NCBI GenBank assembly: GCA_023374045.1
Contig: CM041780.1
Coordinates: 33,474,337 to 33,538,336, forward strand
Reading direction: 5' to 3'
Origin: Limonium bicolor
Lineage: Eukaryota; Streptophyta; Magnoliopsida; Caryophyllales; Plumbaginaceae
DNA: 64,000 bases
The position numbers and the translations under genes are program-made. The notes beneath the pieces are model-generated. The model was not told the DNA's origin and made no database searches. It was given only the letters and a program-made list of their open reading frames with translations. The first letter of the stretch is position 1; each line of letters starts with the position of its first letter. Below are positions 1-9,313 of this stretch, piece by piece.

Positions 1-74
1 CTATACATGCTTAAGCATGTTCTGTGATATTTAGAATAAGAATATGGCGGATCTAATGATCCGATGAGATTAAG
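1..74 (+). mobile_element. Family C interior, 3' remnant
   Basis: This stretch matches the interior of the complete family C copy at about 57293-57367, just upstream of its polypurine tract. It contains the 16-bp perfect palindrome ACATGCTTAAGCATGT at 5-20, also found at 57297-57312. At 74/75 it jumps directly into LTR sequence. The PPT and the first 254 bp of the LTR are missing, so this is an internally deleted 3' end. Confidence 0.8.
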
Positions 75-86
75 AAGTTAAAACAC

Positions 87-120
87 AAAATGTGCTTTAA
101 GAAGTCTTAAAGCACGTTTT
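87..120. repeat. Strong hairpin in family C LTR
   Basis: Arms AAAATGTGCTTTAAG and CTTAAAGCACGTTTT flank a 4-nt AAGT loop, with one mismatch here. In the copies at 48165-48198 and 57743-57776 the 15-bp stem is perfect. Confidence 0.8.
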
Positions 121-345
121 TGAGAAATTGTCTTAGAATAGAGTTTTGAGTGGCTAGATGTCCATCATTACTCTTTAATCAACATGTGTACTAATTAGTA
201 TCACATTAGGAAGCCTAAATCAATGGGAAACCAAAAATTTCAGAAATATGTGCACTGATTAGTGAATAGTGCCAAATAGTGACTAGTTTAAGTTTTAATC
301 AGCTTAAGTCAATTAGTTGGTCAAACAAGACCATAAATATCTTGT

Positions 346-352
346 TATAAAT
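346..352 (+). promoter_or_regulatory. Candidate TATA box of family C LTR
   Basis: TATAAAT lies just before a GGGGGCCGG tract shared by the three family C LTRs. C1 and C2 have the weaker TATTTAA at 48422-48428 and 58000-58006. If used, the transcript starts roughly 0.5 kb into the LTR, leaving about 4 kb of R-U5. This is inferred from motif and position only. Confidence 0.35.
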
Positions 353-2398
353 GAGGGGGCCGGTTTTCTAAGGGAGGATGAGTCACCATAAGTAGTCAAA
401 TAAGGAAGAAAAGAAGAGATAAGTAAAAGAGTACTATTTGCTTTATTAAAGCAATATCTTACAATATTAGCCACCTTTCTTTTCTCTCTCTTCATTTCTC
501 TTCTTCACACGGTTCCACCATCTTCTTCCTCCCTTCATTCACGTAGGAGCAGCACCCATGGCAACACCACCTTGCCTTGTCCATAACTTACTCATTTTAG
601 CTCCAAATCAAAAACTAAACACAATTTCTCTTAGTTAGGCCAAGACCTATCTTTTTTCTATCTTTTCAAATCTTTCAAAGCTCCATTTTGGTGCCAAGAG
701 GAAACTCCATTTATGGAGGAAAATCAAGTTTGAAGAGCTCATTAGCTTCTCCATTCTCTTAGGTAAAGAAAATGTAAGAAAAACCAAGTTTCCATCATCT
801 TCCTTATATGGCCGAAAATTCCTTCTCATGGGGCCTTGTTTTATGCCTTGTTCTAGCTTGATTTATTCACCAAGGACTAGTGGAGGTCCTATTCATTCAA
901 TGCCCAAGTCTACTTTGAGACTTCAAAGGTAATCATCCACTTTAATGCCTTAGAACACATTTCTAACCTAGGTTTCATTCCTTAAGGTTAGTACATTGCT
1001 TTAGTACTCATATGAGTCATTGAATATTGATTAGAACATTGGCAAGGGGAATTTAAGTGGTGGCCGAGATTCATGCAAGAAGAAGGTCTAAGGAGGAAGT
1101 TAAGATAAGCTTGAGAAAACAAGGTAAAATGCTTACCTAATGGTGGTTTAAGTTTTAGGGATGAGTTTAGGTGGATACCAATGTGGGTTAGAGCTTACAT
1201 TGTGTAATGGGTTATATAACCTAAGAAAAAGAACTTAAATAAGCTTATGAACTTGTGACTAAGGAGCCAATGGGAATGAGTTAGTAATATAAGTTTAAGA
1301 TGGGTTTTAAGAGTATTATAACTACTATGAGATTGATGAGTGTATTTGCAGGTTGAAGGCTTTTATATGGGAATTTCAGTGTTTAAGTTTAAGTTATTTA
1401 AGGGCCTAAGAGCCATGTTATTTAAGAGCCTTAGTGCTATGCAATTTAAGATTATTGCAATATATTGAGTTTGTTGTGAATGAGTTGGTTTGGGTGATGA
1501 GATACGATGAGAAAGAACTTGATGTGTGTGAGATGGTTAAATGAGGGAAACAATGCATTTAGGCATGATAAGATGCTAGAGAAGCTATGGCGAAATTTGA
1601 GTAGAAAACAAAGTGTTTAAGTGGTAGTGGTGAGTTAATATGCCCTAGGGTTTACTAGGGAGCATGAAAAGAAAATTGGGTGGAAATGAATTAACTAAGG
1701 AGTTCTTGAGGTTTAGAATGACCTAGAGATGTCTAGGAGGAATTAGAGGATTGGTGAGTGTTTTTGAACACACCAAAATCATGAGATGAGGAATGTAAGA
1801 CTTGTGCATAAGTTTAAGGAGAAGGTATAATGCTTAAGGTGGTTAAGATATGTCCTAAGGGAATATAAGACTAAGGAAGTACTAGGAAGTCTTAGAGGTG
1901 TCTTGATGAAAGAGGGGGTGAGATAAAGTGTTATAATGAGTTATAATGACTTAGGCATTACTTTGAAGGGTTTAGGAATCAAGAGAATGTAATTGAGTAT
2001 TTAGGACTTAGGTAAATGTTGGTAAACAACTAGGAAGGAAATAAGGTGTTGATGGAGGGAGCTTAAGGTTGTGAAGGAACTTTAAGTAAATGCATAAAAG
2101 AATTTTCGGTGGTGGAAGATGCTTGGGAGATGATGTTATAGTGGTGAGGAAAACATTTGGCATAGTGGTTACATTAGGTATGAACCACCACCTAGAAACC
2201 TAGAGGAAAGCATTACAAGTGCTAGCATTATTACAAGGAAAAATGTATAATGACTAAGGTGAATCTTGGTGAATGATTTAATGTGTTTGGAGGATGCTCA
2301 AAGGTGGGTTTAAAGGTCTAAATGATGTTAGAACACATTGGATGGCTTGAGGGAAGGTTTAGTGAAGATTTGGCAAAGTTTGGGCATGTTTTAGTGGC

Positions 2399-2655
2399 GT
2401 CCGACCCAGGGGTCCGACCCAAGTTTGGGTCGGACGGCCTCTGTTTAACGCCAGGGAAAGGTTCTGGAATGGTCCGACCCAGAGGTCTTGGGTCGGACGT
2501 GGGTCAGACGGGTGAGTTTTAGAGGGCAAATAAGTTTCTGGAATGGTCCGACCCAGTTGGTTGGGTCGGACATGGGTCGGACATGTAGGGTTTTTCAAAC
2601 CCGAAAGTTACTGGAATGGTCCGACCCAGAGGGTGGGTCGGACGGTGGGTCGGAC
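2399..2655. repeat. GTCCGACCC/GGGTCGGAC hairpin cassette
   Basis: Four irregularly spaced units (about 60-80 bp apart) each contain GTCCGACCC followed by one or two GGGTCGGAC arms, so each can fold into a 9-10-bp stem. Three units are preceded by CTGGAATG. C1 and C2 have a different, shorter inverted-repeat cluster at the same LTR position, built on GTCCGAAC and GTCCGGAC. Confidence 0.8.
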
Positions 2656-3490
2656 GGCCCTTAACACTAAAAAAAAAAGAAATTTTAAATTCTAAGAATG
2701 GTAATAGGTAATAAGGTATACCTTTGGTGGGGTGGTAATGATTAGGACCCTAGGAACTTAAGGGATTAAGTTACGTAAAGTATAAACTTAAAAGTTTAAG
2801 GTTAAGATATAAGATTAAGTTGTAAGACTTAAGAGGTGTTAGGTGGGAACCATTAAGGGATTAAGTAAGTTAAGCAAGTTAAGTAAGTTGGATTAAGTTA
2901 AGTGATTAACAACCTAAAACTGAATGAATGTTTTAGGACTTGGGGATTTGGACTCCGGAAGAGAGTAAGCAACCGAACGACCAACGGTGATCGGTACAGT
3001 TCTCTTGTGACCTGCTTGCTAACGAGGTGTCCCTCGGCTTGTGTGCTATTTGTTTTTGTGTGCTCACTAAACAAGATAAAGCATGCAACCGGAATATATT
3101 GTATTATTGTATTGTTGTGTGATGTTTGAAAACTAACACAACATACCGTGAGAACTTACTAACCAATGTTTAGTAAGGAATTGAGTGAGACTAAGGAACG
3201 CCCCCTAATGAGGGACGATATGAACCGAAAGAGGTTAACCAACAAACATGGTCTTGAGATTACTACTAACTGGAACTTGAGTGAGGAAACCCGGGACCGA
3301 TCTCCGGTCATGCATGCTAACGAAAAAGGGGGACGGTATCTGAATCAGATCCGCCCTCCGCTTAAGGACTTGTCTTCGGACTTGTAGCCTAGGGCCGGTT
3401 GCCGGCTCAGCTGCGCTGGACTCCCGTCCAGAGTAGGTGGCATTAAGATGGTGCGGTGGGATCACCTAAATCCCAGGTTCGAATTAAGCT

Positions 3491-3724
3491 ACAACCATTC
3501 CCCTCCAGGAACGGTTTGTATACTGAGATTAAGTTAAGATTGAGATTAAGGTAAGGTTAAGATAAGTTGCAACCATTCTTTTTTAAAGGATGGTTTGTAT
3601 TGTTAAGTTTTAAGATTAAGGTAAGGTAAGTTAAGATGAGTTGCAACCACTCCTTTTTAAAGGACGGTTTGTAATATTAAGATTAAGATAAGCTATATCC
3701 ACTCCTTATTAAAGGATGGTTATT
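3491..3724. repeat. Array of four AACCATTC hairpins in C0 LTR
   Basis: Four imperfect units of about 55-75 bp each hold an AACCATTC-like left arm and a GGATGGTT-like right arm separated by a short spacer. Between them are low-complexity tracts such as AAGATTAAGGTAAGGTTAAG. The homologous arrays are at 51581-51803 and 61171-61394. Confidence 0.75.
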
Positions 3725-3984
3725 TCTAAGATTAAGATAAGACTAAGATTGAGGTGAGATAAGGATGGACTAAGATTAAGAGGGAATATTACTTAAGGAG
3801 TTAAATAATTAACCCTCTAATTAAGGGAACGCATTTAAGTCGTTCATTGTGTGTGAACTTTGATTGTTCACATGGATTGTTGTTTACAGCATTTACTATT
3901 ATGTTGTGCATTTAATCAACCTCCATGCTATCGACAATTAGTCGTCGTAGCCACGTTAGCTTGGGGGCCATGAGGGGATCGTAC

Positions 3985-4012
3985 CAGCATTCGTGCTGAC
4001 CCCCTTTGGGGG
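3985..4012 (+). other. TTCG-loop hairpin and C5/G5 hairpin
   Basis: CAGCA-TTCG-TGCTG is followed at once by CCCCC-TTT-GGGGG. In RNA the first would have a stable UUCG tetraloop. Both are kept unchanged in the three family C LTRs, and they sit just upstream of an ACACAG/GT acceptor-like site at 4028-4029. The second hairpin followed by TTTTT could also slow a polymerase, but nothing shows that. Confidence 0.6.
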
Positions 4013-4326
4013 CTGTTTTTACTACACAGGTACATCAGGAAGCGGCCGTCGCAAGAGTAAGAAGAGGATACAAGTGTTAAGGGATAGGTGTGGCCTACGA
4101 GTTGTGCATATACACTCGTATGGCAATTTGAGTTAGTAAGATGTATAGGATGTGAGGGGATTGTAAGAAGAATATGTAATTGGTTAAGATTGTTGTACTA
4201 ATGTTCGGTATATTCTATAGTCAGACCGTGGCAAGGTCCTGGATTGTAAAGAATTCCGCTGTGACATGTATATAAATATGCTGTTGAGTTGCGAGACCAC
4301 AATTGGATTGAGTTGGGGGTGTTACA

Positions 4327-5711
4327 CGTATTATCAACTTGACGTTACAAAACTCATATATATGAGTCTAGTGCAAATAATGCACTCTCAAGTATTTGAA
4401 CTTAATATCCACATATATGCCCTCTTAGTGGCTTATGTCATACCTTGGCTCATTTGATATATCGATATATATAATTTTATGAGCTGTGACTTGATACCAT
4501 TGTGGTTTAGATGGTTCTCATCCAAGTCACCAGTGATCATATAAAAACATAAGGCGTTTAGAGAAAATCGTTCTTATGATTTTCTTCGAATACCAATTCC
4601 TAGGAATTCATATGTTCACATTACACTCTCTTCGAGAGTTTAGATCCTCTTTCAAGGGATATACACCTTTTGCAAGGGTTTACTATTTCCACCAAAGTTT
4701 ATAGCTCTCTTTTTAAAGGCTCGACACCTTTTTCAAGGGTCTACTATCTTTCACCTTTATGATATTACAACTCCTTTATCCACTAGGAGGAACGCGTTCA
4801 TTTCTCATATCGAGGTGGATTATAACATCTCATATGCACAACTCTAGTGCATTATCATGCTAGCATCACACACTTCGGCGTGTTTATGCTTTGTCTTTAT
4901 TAACTTTTGGAAGTCAAACTCCGTACATCCTTTACTCTTGGAATATATCATTTTGGCAGTTTCTTTTCCTTTAGAGGGTCTAAACTCCTCTTTCGAGGGT
5001 TCAAATCCTGAAACTCTTAATTTCCCGTTTCCTTTTGTGTCATTTCGCATATTTGTCCCCCTTTCGAGAGACTAAACTCCTCTTTCGAGGGCCCGAACTC
5101 CTCTTTCGAGGGTTCAAATCTTTCCTAATTTGCCTTTTCCTTTTGTGTCATTTTTGGCATATTCGTCCCCCTTTAGAAGGACTGGACTCCTCTTTCGAGG
5201 GTCCAAAACTCCTCATTCGAGGGTCCAAAACTCCTCTTTCGAGGGTCCAAAACTCCTCTTTCGATGGTTCTTTGGATCCCAAGGGTCAACCACGCCTCCA
5301 GCGTACTTGGGATTCACTTGTCATAGTGGTTGTCTCCCACACTTCTAACCGAGCTAGAACATTCGCAACTAGTATATATCTGATCACGTTACTTTGTTCA
5401 TATCTATGAACGCATCAAGTAGTTGCAACATTTTCCAAATGACTTATTCTTTAACCTCTAGTTCATTTTGCTTTGTCATGCATGACATAATTCATAGTCC
5501 ATTAACATTTGGTTAAGGACATTCAAGTTAGAGACAACCGCTCTCTAATTTGCGGACATCTTAAAAAATCATAAGCATTTTGGAGACTCATGACTCCCAA
5601 AAAGCATGGTTTTGTAGGAACATTCAATATGTGATTGCTTTTTTAATCTTTCAATAAGGCACAATTGATTTTACTAATAAGACTTGTGTCAAATATAAAA
5701 AACACATATCA
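4327..5711 (-). mobile_element. Possible LTR of a minus-strand Ty1/copia-like element
   Basis: Read on the minus strand, an AGGGGGAGAATGATATG context spans 5705-5721. It resembles the polypurine tract plus LTR start of plant copia elements, with TG at 5711-5710. The LTR would therefore extend left from 5711. Its far end is not recognised and may have been cut off by the C0 insertion at 4326/4327. The stretch has no gene. Its reading frames at 4857-5409 come from hairpin-like minisatellites. Assignment to copia rests on the PPT context alone. Confidence 0.35.
4996..5270. repeat. CCTCTTTCGAGG minisatellite cluster
   Basis: Short units with the small inverted repeat CCTC-TTTC-GAGG recur many times. 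Near the right end (about 5196-5268) they form four adjacent copies of a 21-bp unit, CTCCTCTTTCGAGGGTCCAAA-like. A larger segment of about 70 bp ending in TTTTGTGTCATTT and a CATATT.GTCCCCCTT motif is present twice about 112 bp apart (about 4997-5066 and 5109-5178). Related CTCTTTCAAGGG units occur at 4620-4740. Confidence 0.75.
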
Positions 5712-5727
5712 TTCTCCCCCTAAAGTT
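5711..5727 (-). other. Candidate copia-type polypurine tract
   Basis: The minus strand reads TTAGGGGGAGAAT next to a TG that could open an LTR. Established: plant copia elements often have a GGGGGAGAAT-type PPT abutting the 3' LTR. No partner LTR is present to confirm it. Confidence 0.4.
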
Positions 5728-5769
5728 GAGAATGCTTAAGAACTAAAGAAGTTCATTATTCTCAACTTT
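5722..5769. repeat. 12-bp perfect inverted repeat beside the PPT
   Basis: AAAGTTGAGAAT (5722-5733) and ATTCTCAACTTT (5758-5769) are exact reverse complements separated by 24 nt, with an inner GAAC/GTTC pair. The structure lies immediately internal to the candidate minus-strand PPT. Confidence 0.8.
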
Positions 5770-6690
5770 CCTTTTTTTGTAACTCTTTGATATTTTATTT
5801 AGTGGGGGAGGGATAGACACAAACCCAATTGTCTAACCTTTTTCTTTGCTATACAAAATTAACGACTTAATAAGGTTGTTCTTAGTGGGAGTACAAGTTA
5901 CTCAATACCACTATTCTTTCAAGTTTATATTATCCATCTTAATCTCAAATTCACATGGATAATTTCATGATAGCTAGATTTTTCTAAATCAATAGCCCAA
6001 TGAATACAATACTTTATTGACCATTATTTGATGTATCAAACATCATATATATGTCAAAGGTCCACATAGTAATTTTTTCCCGCCCATAATCAATCCATGA
6101 TATTTCAAGGGGTATAAAAACTCTCATCCACTTCCCTTTGAATGATCTTGCTATATCTTCTTTGAAATATTATCATCCGAGTAAGAACCTGGAAGTTCTT
6201 GATAGTTTAGAAAACTAGTGATTCGACATCACTTTTCTCATGGATGACTCATTTTTCTGTGTCATATAATGTATATTTTATTGTACACTAACCACACGTT
6301 AGTGACCCCTCTTTTTCTTTGGGGTGTTATGAGTATCTACGTTATATAAACTTATATAACTTGCACATTTTATAGTGATTTTTCTATTAATATGAGCATA
6401 CTTTGTCATTAAATAAGTGCATCTTCAATGTTTATTCTTGTTCCCTCAAGGAACATAATGAAGAGCTTTTAAAATTCACGGCTCACAAGAGCAAGCTCTC
6501 ATTCTTATAGCCTCTTATAGACTATAGATATGTATATAAAACATTTTCAGTTGTGCATTATAGCACTATCAATAAATTATGACTCTTTGTCATTTAATCA
6601 CTTACACATGCTCGCAAATTTATTATAGATTTCAAAGATGGTTCAACGGACCATATTTTATTCCTTTTGAGTACCATGAATAAACAATAC
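5770..6690. other. Gene-free AT-rich stretch
   Basis: No reading frame of note, PBS, LTR end or tandem repeat is visible. If the PPT at 5711-5727 is real, this is the non-coding 3' end of that minus-strand element, cut off on the right by the LTR-like sequence that starts at 6691. Confidence 0.5.
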
Positions 6691-8805
6691 TGTAAAACCC
6701 CTCTCCTTAAACACGTAATAATCTCACACGTATCAATAATAAAACGTCTTACAGCGGAAGAAAAAATTAATAACAATAACAATACTCACTCGGGTGTCAC
6801 CGGCCATTACTCGCCCATGCAAGTAACGAAGCCAAACTATATCCAGCTACCAACATAAACAAACTGCTAACCGCTGTGATAACGAGAATAATTCCTATAC
6901 ATCATACTAAGTCCATAAACCAAAAACGTCGACAAGTGAGCGTCTACCCAATCTCGTGTATACATAACCGTACCATAATACAATTCCCAGTCTAACATCA
7001 TTATACAAATAAACTCCACGTGCGGTAATTAAAGTAAACCCTAACTACCCTGTTCCCGCACTTCGGCTTCGTCAGTAATCAACAACCTGCATAATGGTGT
7101 AGAATCAGTGATAAACGCTGAGTATGCCGGGCCTGAACCCTAATGGTCACTTAGTCATATTAACCATCTTATTATTAGATTGGTTCATGCTTTACCATTT
7201 ACAGTTATAAACAATACTGTAATATACATGTATAATATACATAATCATCCATCCAAACATTCATAACACTTAACCATCCATCCAATCCAAACATTCATTT
7301 AATATTACAAACAACAATTGTATATCGAACGTATCGAAATAATAGCAGTATAATGTACAATGTACAATCGTCGTAGTGTACAGTTTCCACAGTTAATTTA
7401 CCTTGGCCTTTAAGGCCCCATCCAACCATGTTTAATTTATACCACTTGGGCGTCATGTTAAGACAACCCGATAACCTCACCATGGACAGTAGTCCTCCCG
7501 TACACACAAAGGTGCTCATTTCGCCAGAGGTCCGGAGGCCCCTGACTATTCTCTTTTGTCTCGTAAGACGTCCATATAAAGGCCGTAGCCACCTGACCCA
7601 CGATCAAAATAGGGCTCGTTGGGTATAAACCTGGAGCGGAACCCAATCGTGAACCCCTCAGTGATCACAAATGCGCAACCAGATAGTTCGTAAACTACAC
7701 TGGATTCCTCACCTCATCTCACACCATCTCTCTCTCATAATGTTAAGATCTGCTCTTAGTCTTATGGAGAATAATTATTAGTTAGCTGCCCAATGGGTCT
7801 CACGTATACCTAGAAGTAATCTAGGTTATATTCACGTTCGAGATCCATGCTCTAGAGACCGACAATGTCGTGACTCGTCCCTAAGTATTTTACTTAGGTT
7901 GCGATATACTTAATATTAATTATATGGTATTATATTAAGTAACTGTCTTGTCATCACAATAACGTATATGTATGTTTATATAAGTCGATCTATAGTCGAC
8001 GTAGTGTTAATCCCGTAGGACGCTCGTGCATAAATAATTAATGCAGTAGCACACAGTCATATACATGTATCCAAAACACTTAACACACAAGTGATATCAA
8101 CCAAATCCGAGCCAAGGAGTTTCCTTAGGACAACTCGGATCAAACCCCTTTACATACCGTACACCTTAGACCAAGGATGCGCAGTGTAGACCACTAGCTC
8201 GCCAAGCGCCTTCGTCTGAAGTATGATCTAAACGGTAATAAAACTATAAGTCAGTCCCCATGACTAACGACATCCGGTATTTTCGAATAACAAGTAACCC
8301 CGACAGTTCATCCCTGAATTTCTACAGTTATTTGTTACGGGTTTCTCTAAACTGGTCGGCTTTGTTACTAAAACTCGTATGTCAAAACATTTCGACTGTT
8401 AAGTTTAATTCATTATATTTCTTTGATCTTATCCACCATTAAATTTAGGTATATAACCTATAGTTGCATGTATGCATGCATGACTATATTATATTGTATT
8501 ATTTTTCCACCATCCATTATAATACATTGTATTATATAATCCATATCTTAGCAAATTATATTTGCATTCAAAAACATGTAACCTATAGTATGTAACTATT
8601 TTTTGTAATAACCACCACCATTATATTATATGGTTTCCAACCATATTATATATTCATCCTTATATACATTATTCTTGTATATGTATATATTTACCTTATA
8701 GGTAAGTTTCATGAGTTATAAGACTCTTATATATATGTTACATTTTATCATCTTATATTAGATGATTATTCCCATTAGTTGTATTATATCATACTACTTA
8801 TATTA
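6691..8805 (-). mobile_element. Probable minus-strand LTR (family D), interrupted
   Basis: The left edge TGTAAAACCCC is the reverse complement of a GGGGTTTTACA LTR end, close to the GGGGTGTTACA ends of A, B and C. About 400 nt further in, the minus strand reads GGCATACTCAGCG and then ATTATGCAG/GT. These resemble the CATACTCAGCG hairpin and ACAG/GT site some 370 nt before the end of the B LTRs. The other LTR end does not appear before element A begins at 8811, and 47677-47898 is its likely continuation. The right part (8440-8805) is very AT-rich. No gene is seen. A candidate target duplication AATAC precedes it at 6686-6690, but its partner was not found. Confidence 0.5.
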
Positions 8806-8810
8806 AGATT
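8806..8810. repeat. Target site duplication of A, left
   Basis: AGATT abuts the left TG of element A. The identical copy is at 47672-47676. Confidence 0.92.
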
Positions 8811-8818
8811 TGAAATAT

Positions 8819-8846
8819 CCCTAAATTAATTTAAATTAATTTAGGG
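8819..8846. repeat. 28-bp perfect palindrome at LTR start
   Basis: The half-site CCCTAAATTAATTT is followed directly by its reverse complement, 8 nt inside the LTR. In the 3' LTR the palindrome is 30 bp (42135-42164). Confidence 0.9.
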
Positions 8847-8976
8847 GATTTCTTTTATTAAACCTTTAATAATACTATTAAGTATTAAATTGTTATATGG
8901 AATTATGGAAATTAATTTAGGGGATTCCTTCTATTTAACTCTAAAGAATACAATTAAATATTTAATTATTATATAT
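8831..8976. repeat. Diverged tandem duplication in A U3
   Basis: Two units of roughly 70 bp begin with AAATTAATTTAGGGGATT and run through a TATTAAAT...ATTATAT segment. They are clearly related but contain many substitutions. They lie in the presumed U3 region, where duplicated units often act as enhancers; that role is inference. Confidence 0.6.
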
Positions 8977-9307
8977 TACTATATAGTATTATGAATTTAA
9001 TAACAAGATTTATAAGTCAATAAATCGTGGAAAAATTCCTAGACACTCCAATTATATTATAAAGATTTTAGAAATATTGGGAGCATTGATTAGGAACATA
9101 AAGTCAATATAAGATCCTTGAAACCTTAAAGCTTATTAAGCCTTGCTAGGGTTGACTTTTTGAGAATGGTCAAACTAGCACATGAAACCTATACCAATAA
9201 ATAGGTTATGAAAAACCATGAAGATCGATAAAAAGAACGTCAAAAACGGATCATCCTAGCCAAAGTTATGCTAGGTTGAAGTTTAGAGTCAAAACTTTGA
9301 AATCTGC

Positions 9308-9313
9308 CACGTG
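9308..9313 (+). promoter_or_regulatory. G-box-like CACGTG in A 5' LTR
   Basis: A single CACGTG lies upstream of the leader-like stretch. The 3' LTR has CACATG at the same place, so the site is present in only one LTR. Confidence 0.3.

Larger units (their letters stand above)
75..4326 (+). mobile_element. Family C LTR, 5'-truncated (copy C0)
   Basis: This is the 3' LTR of a family C element whose body lies left of the window. It aligns along its whole length with the LTRs at 47899-52400 and 57477-61998. It begins at the position equivalent to 57731, and its last bases TGTTACA (4320-4326) match the other copies. No PBS follows, so this is the outer end of the element. It is more diverged from the other two copies than they are from each other, and at 2399-2655 it carries a different hairpin cassette. 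No gene is visible in it; the small reading frames are not shared as intact frames with the other copies. Confidence 0.88.

Noticed and set aside
5035..5409. 124-codon frame with repeated LLFRGS/SSFEG-type residues
   Set aside because: It is produced by the 21-bp CCTCTTTCGAGG minisatellite, with overlapping open frames on the same strand, which is typical of simple repeats.
7207..7222. 16-bp repeat ATAAACAATACTGTAA shared with 6680-6695 as a possible second LTR edge
   Set aside because: The match stops right after these 16 bases and no CCCC-type end follows at 7223, so it may be chance in AT-rich sequence.
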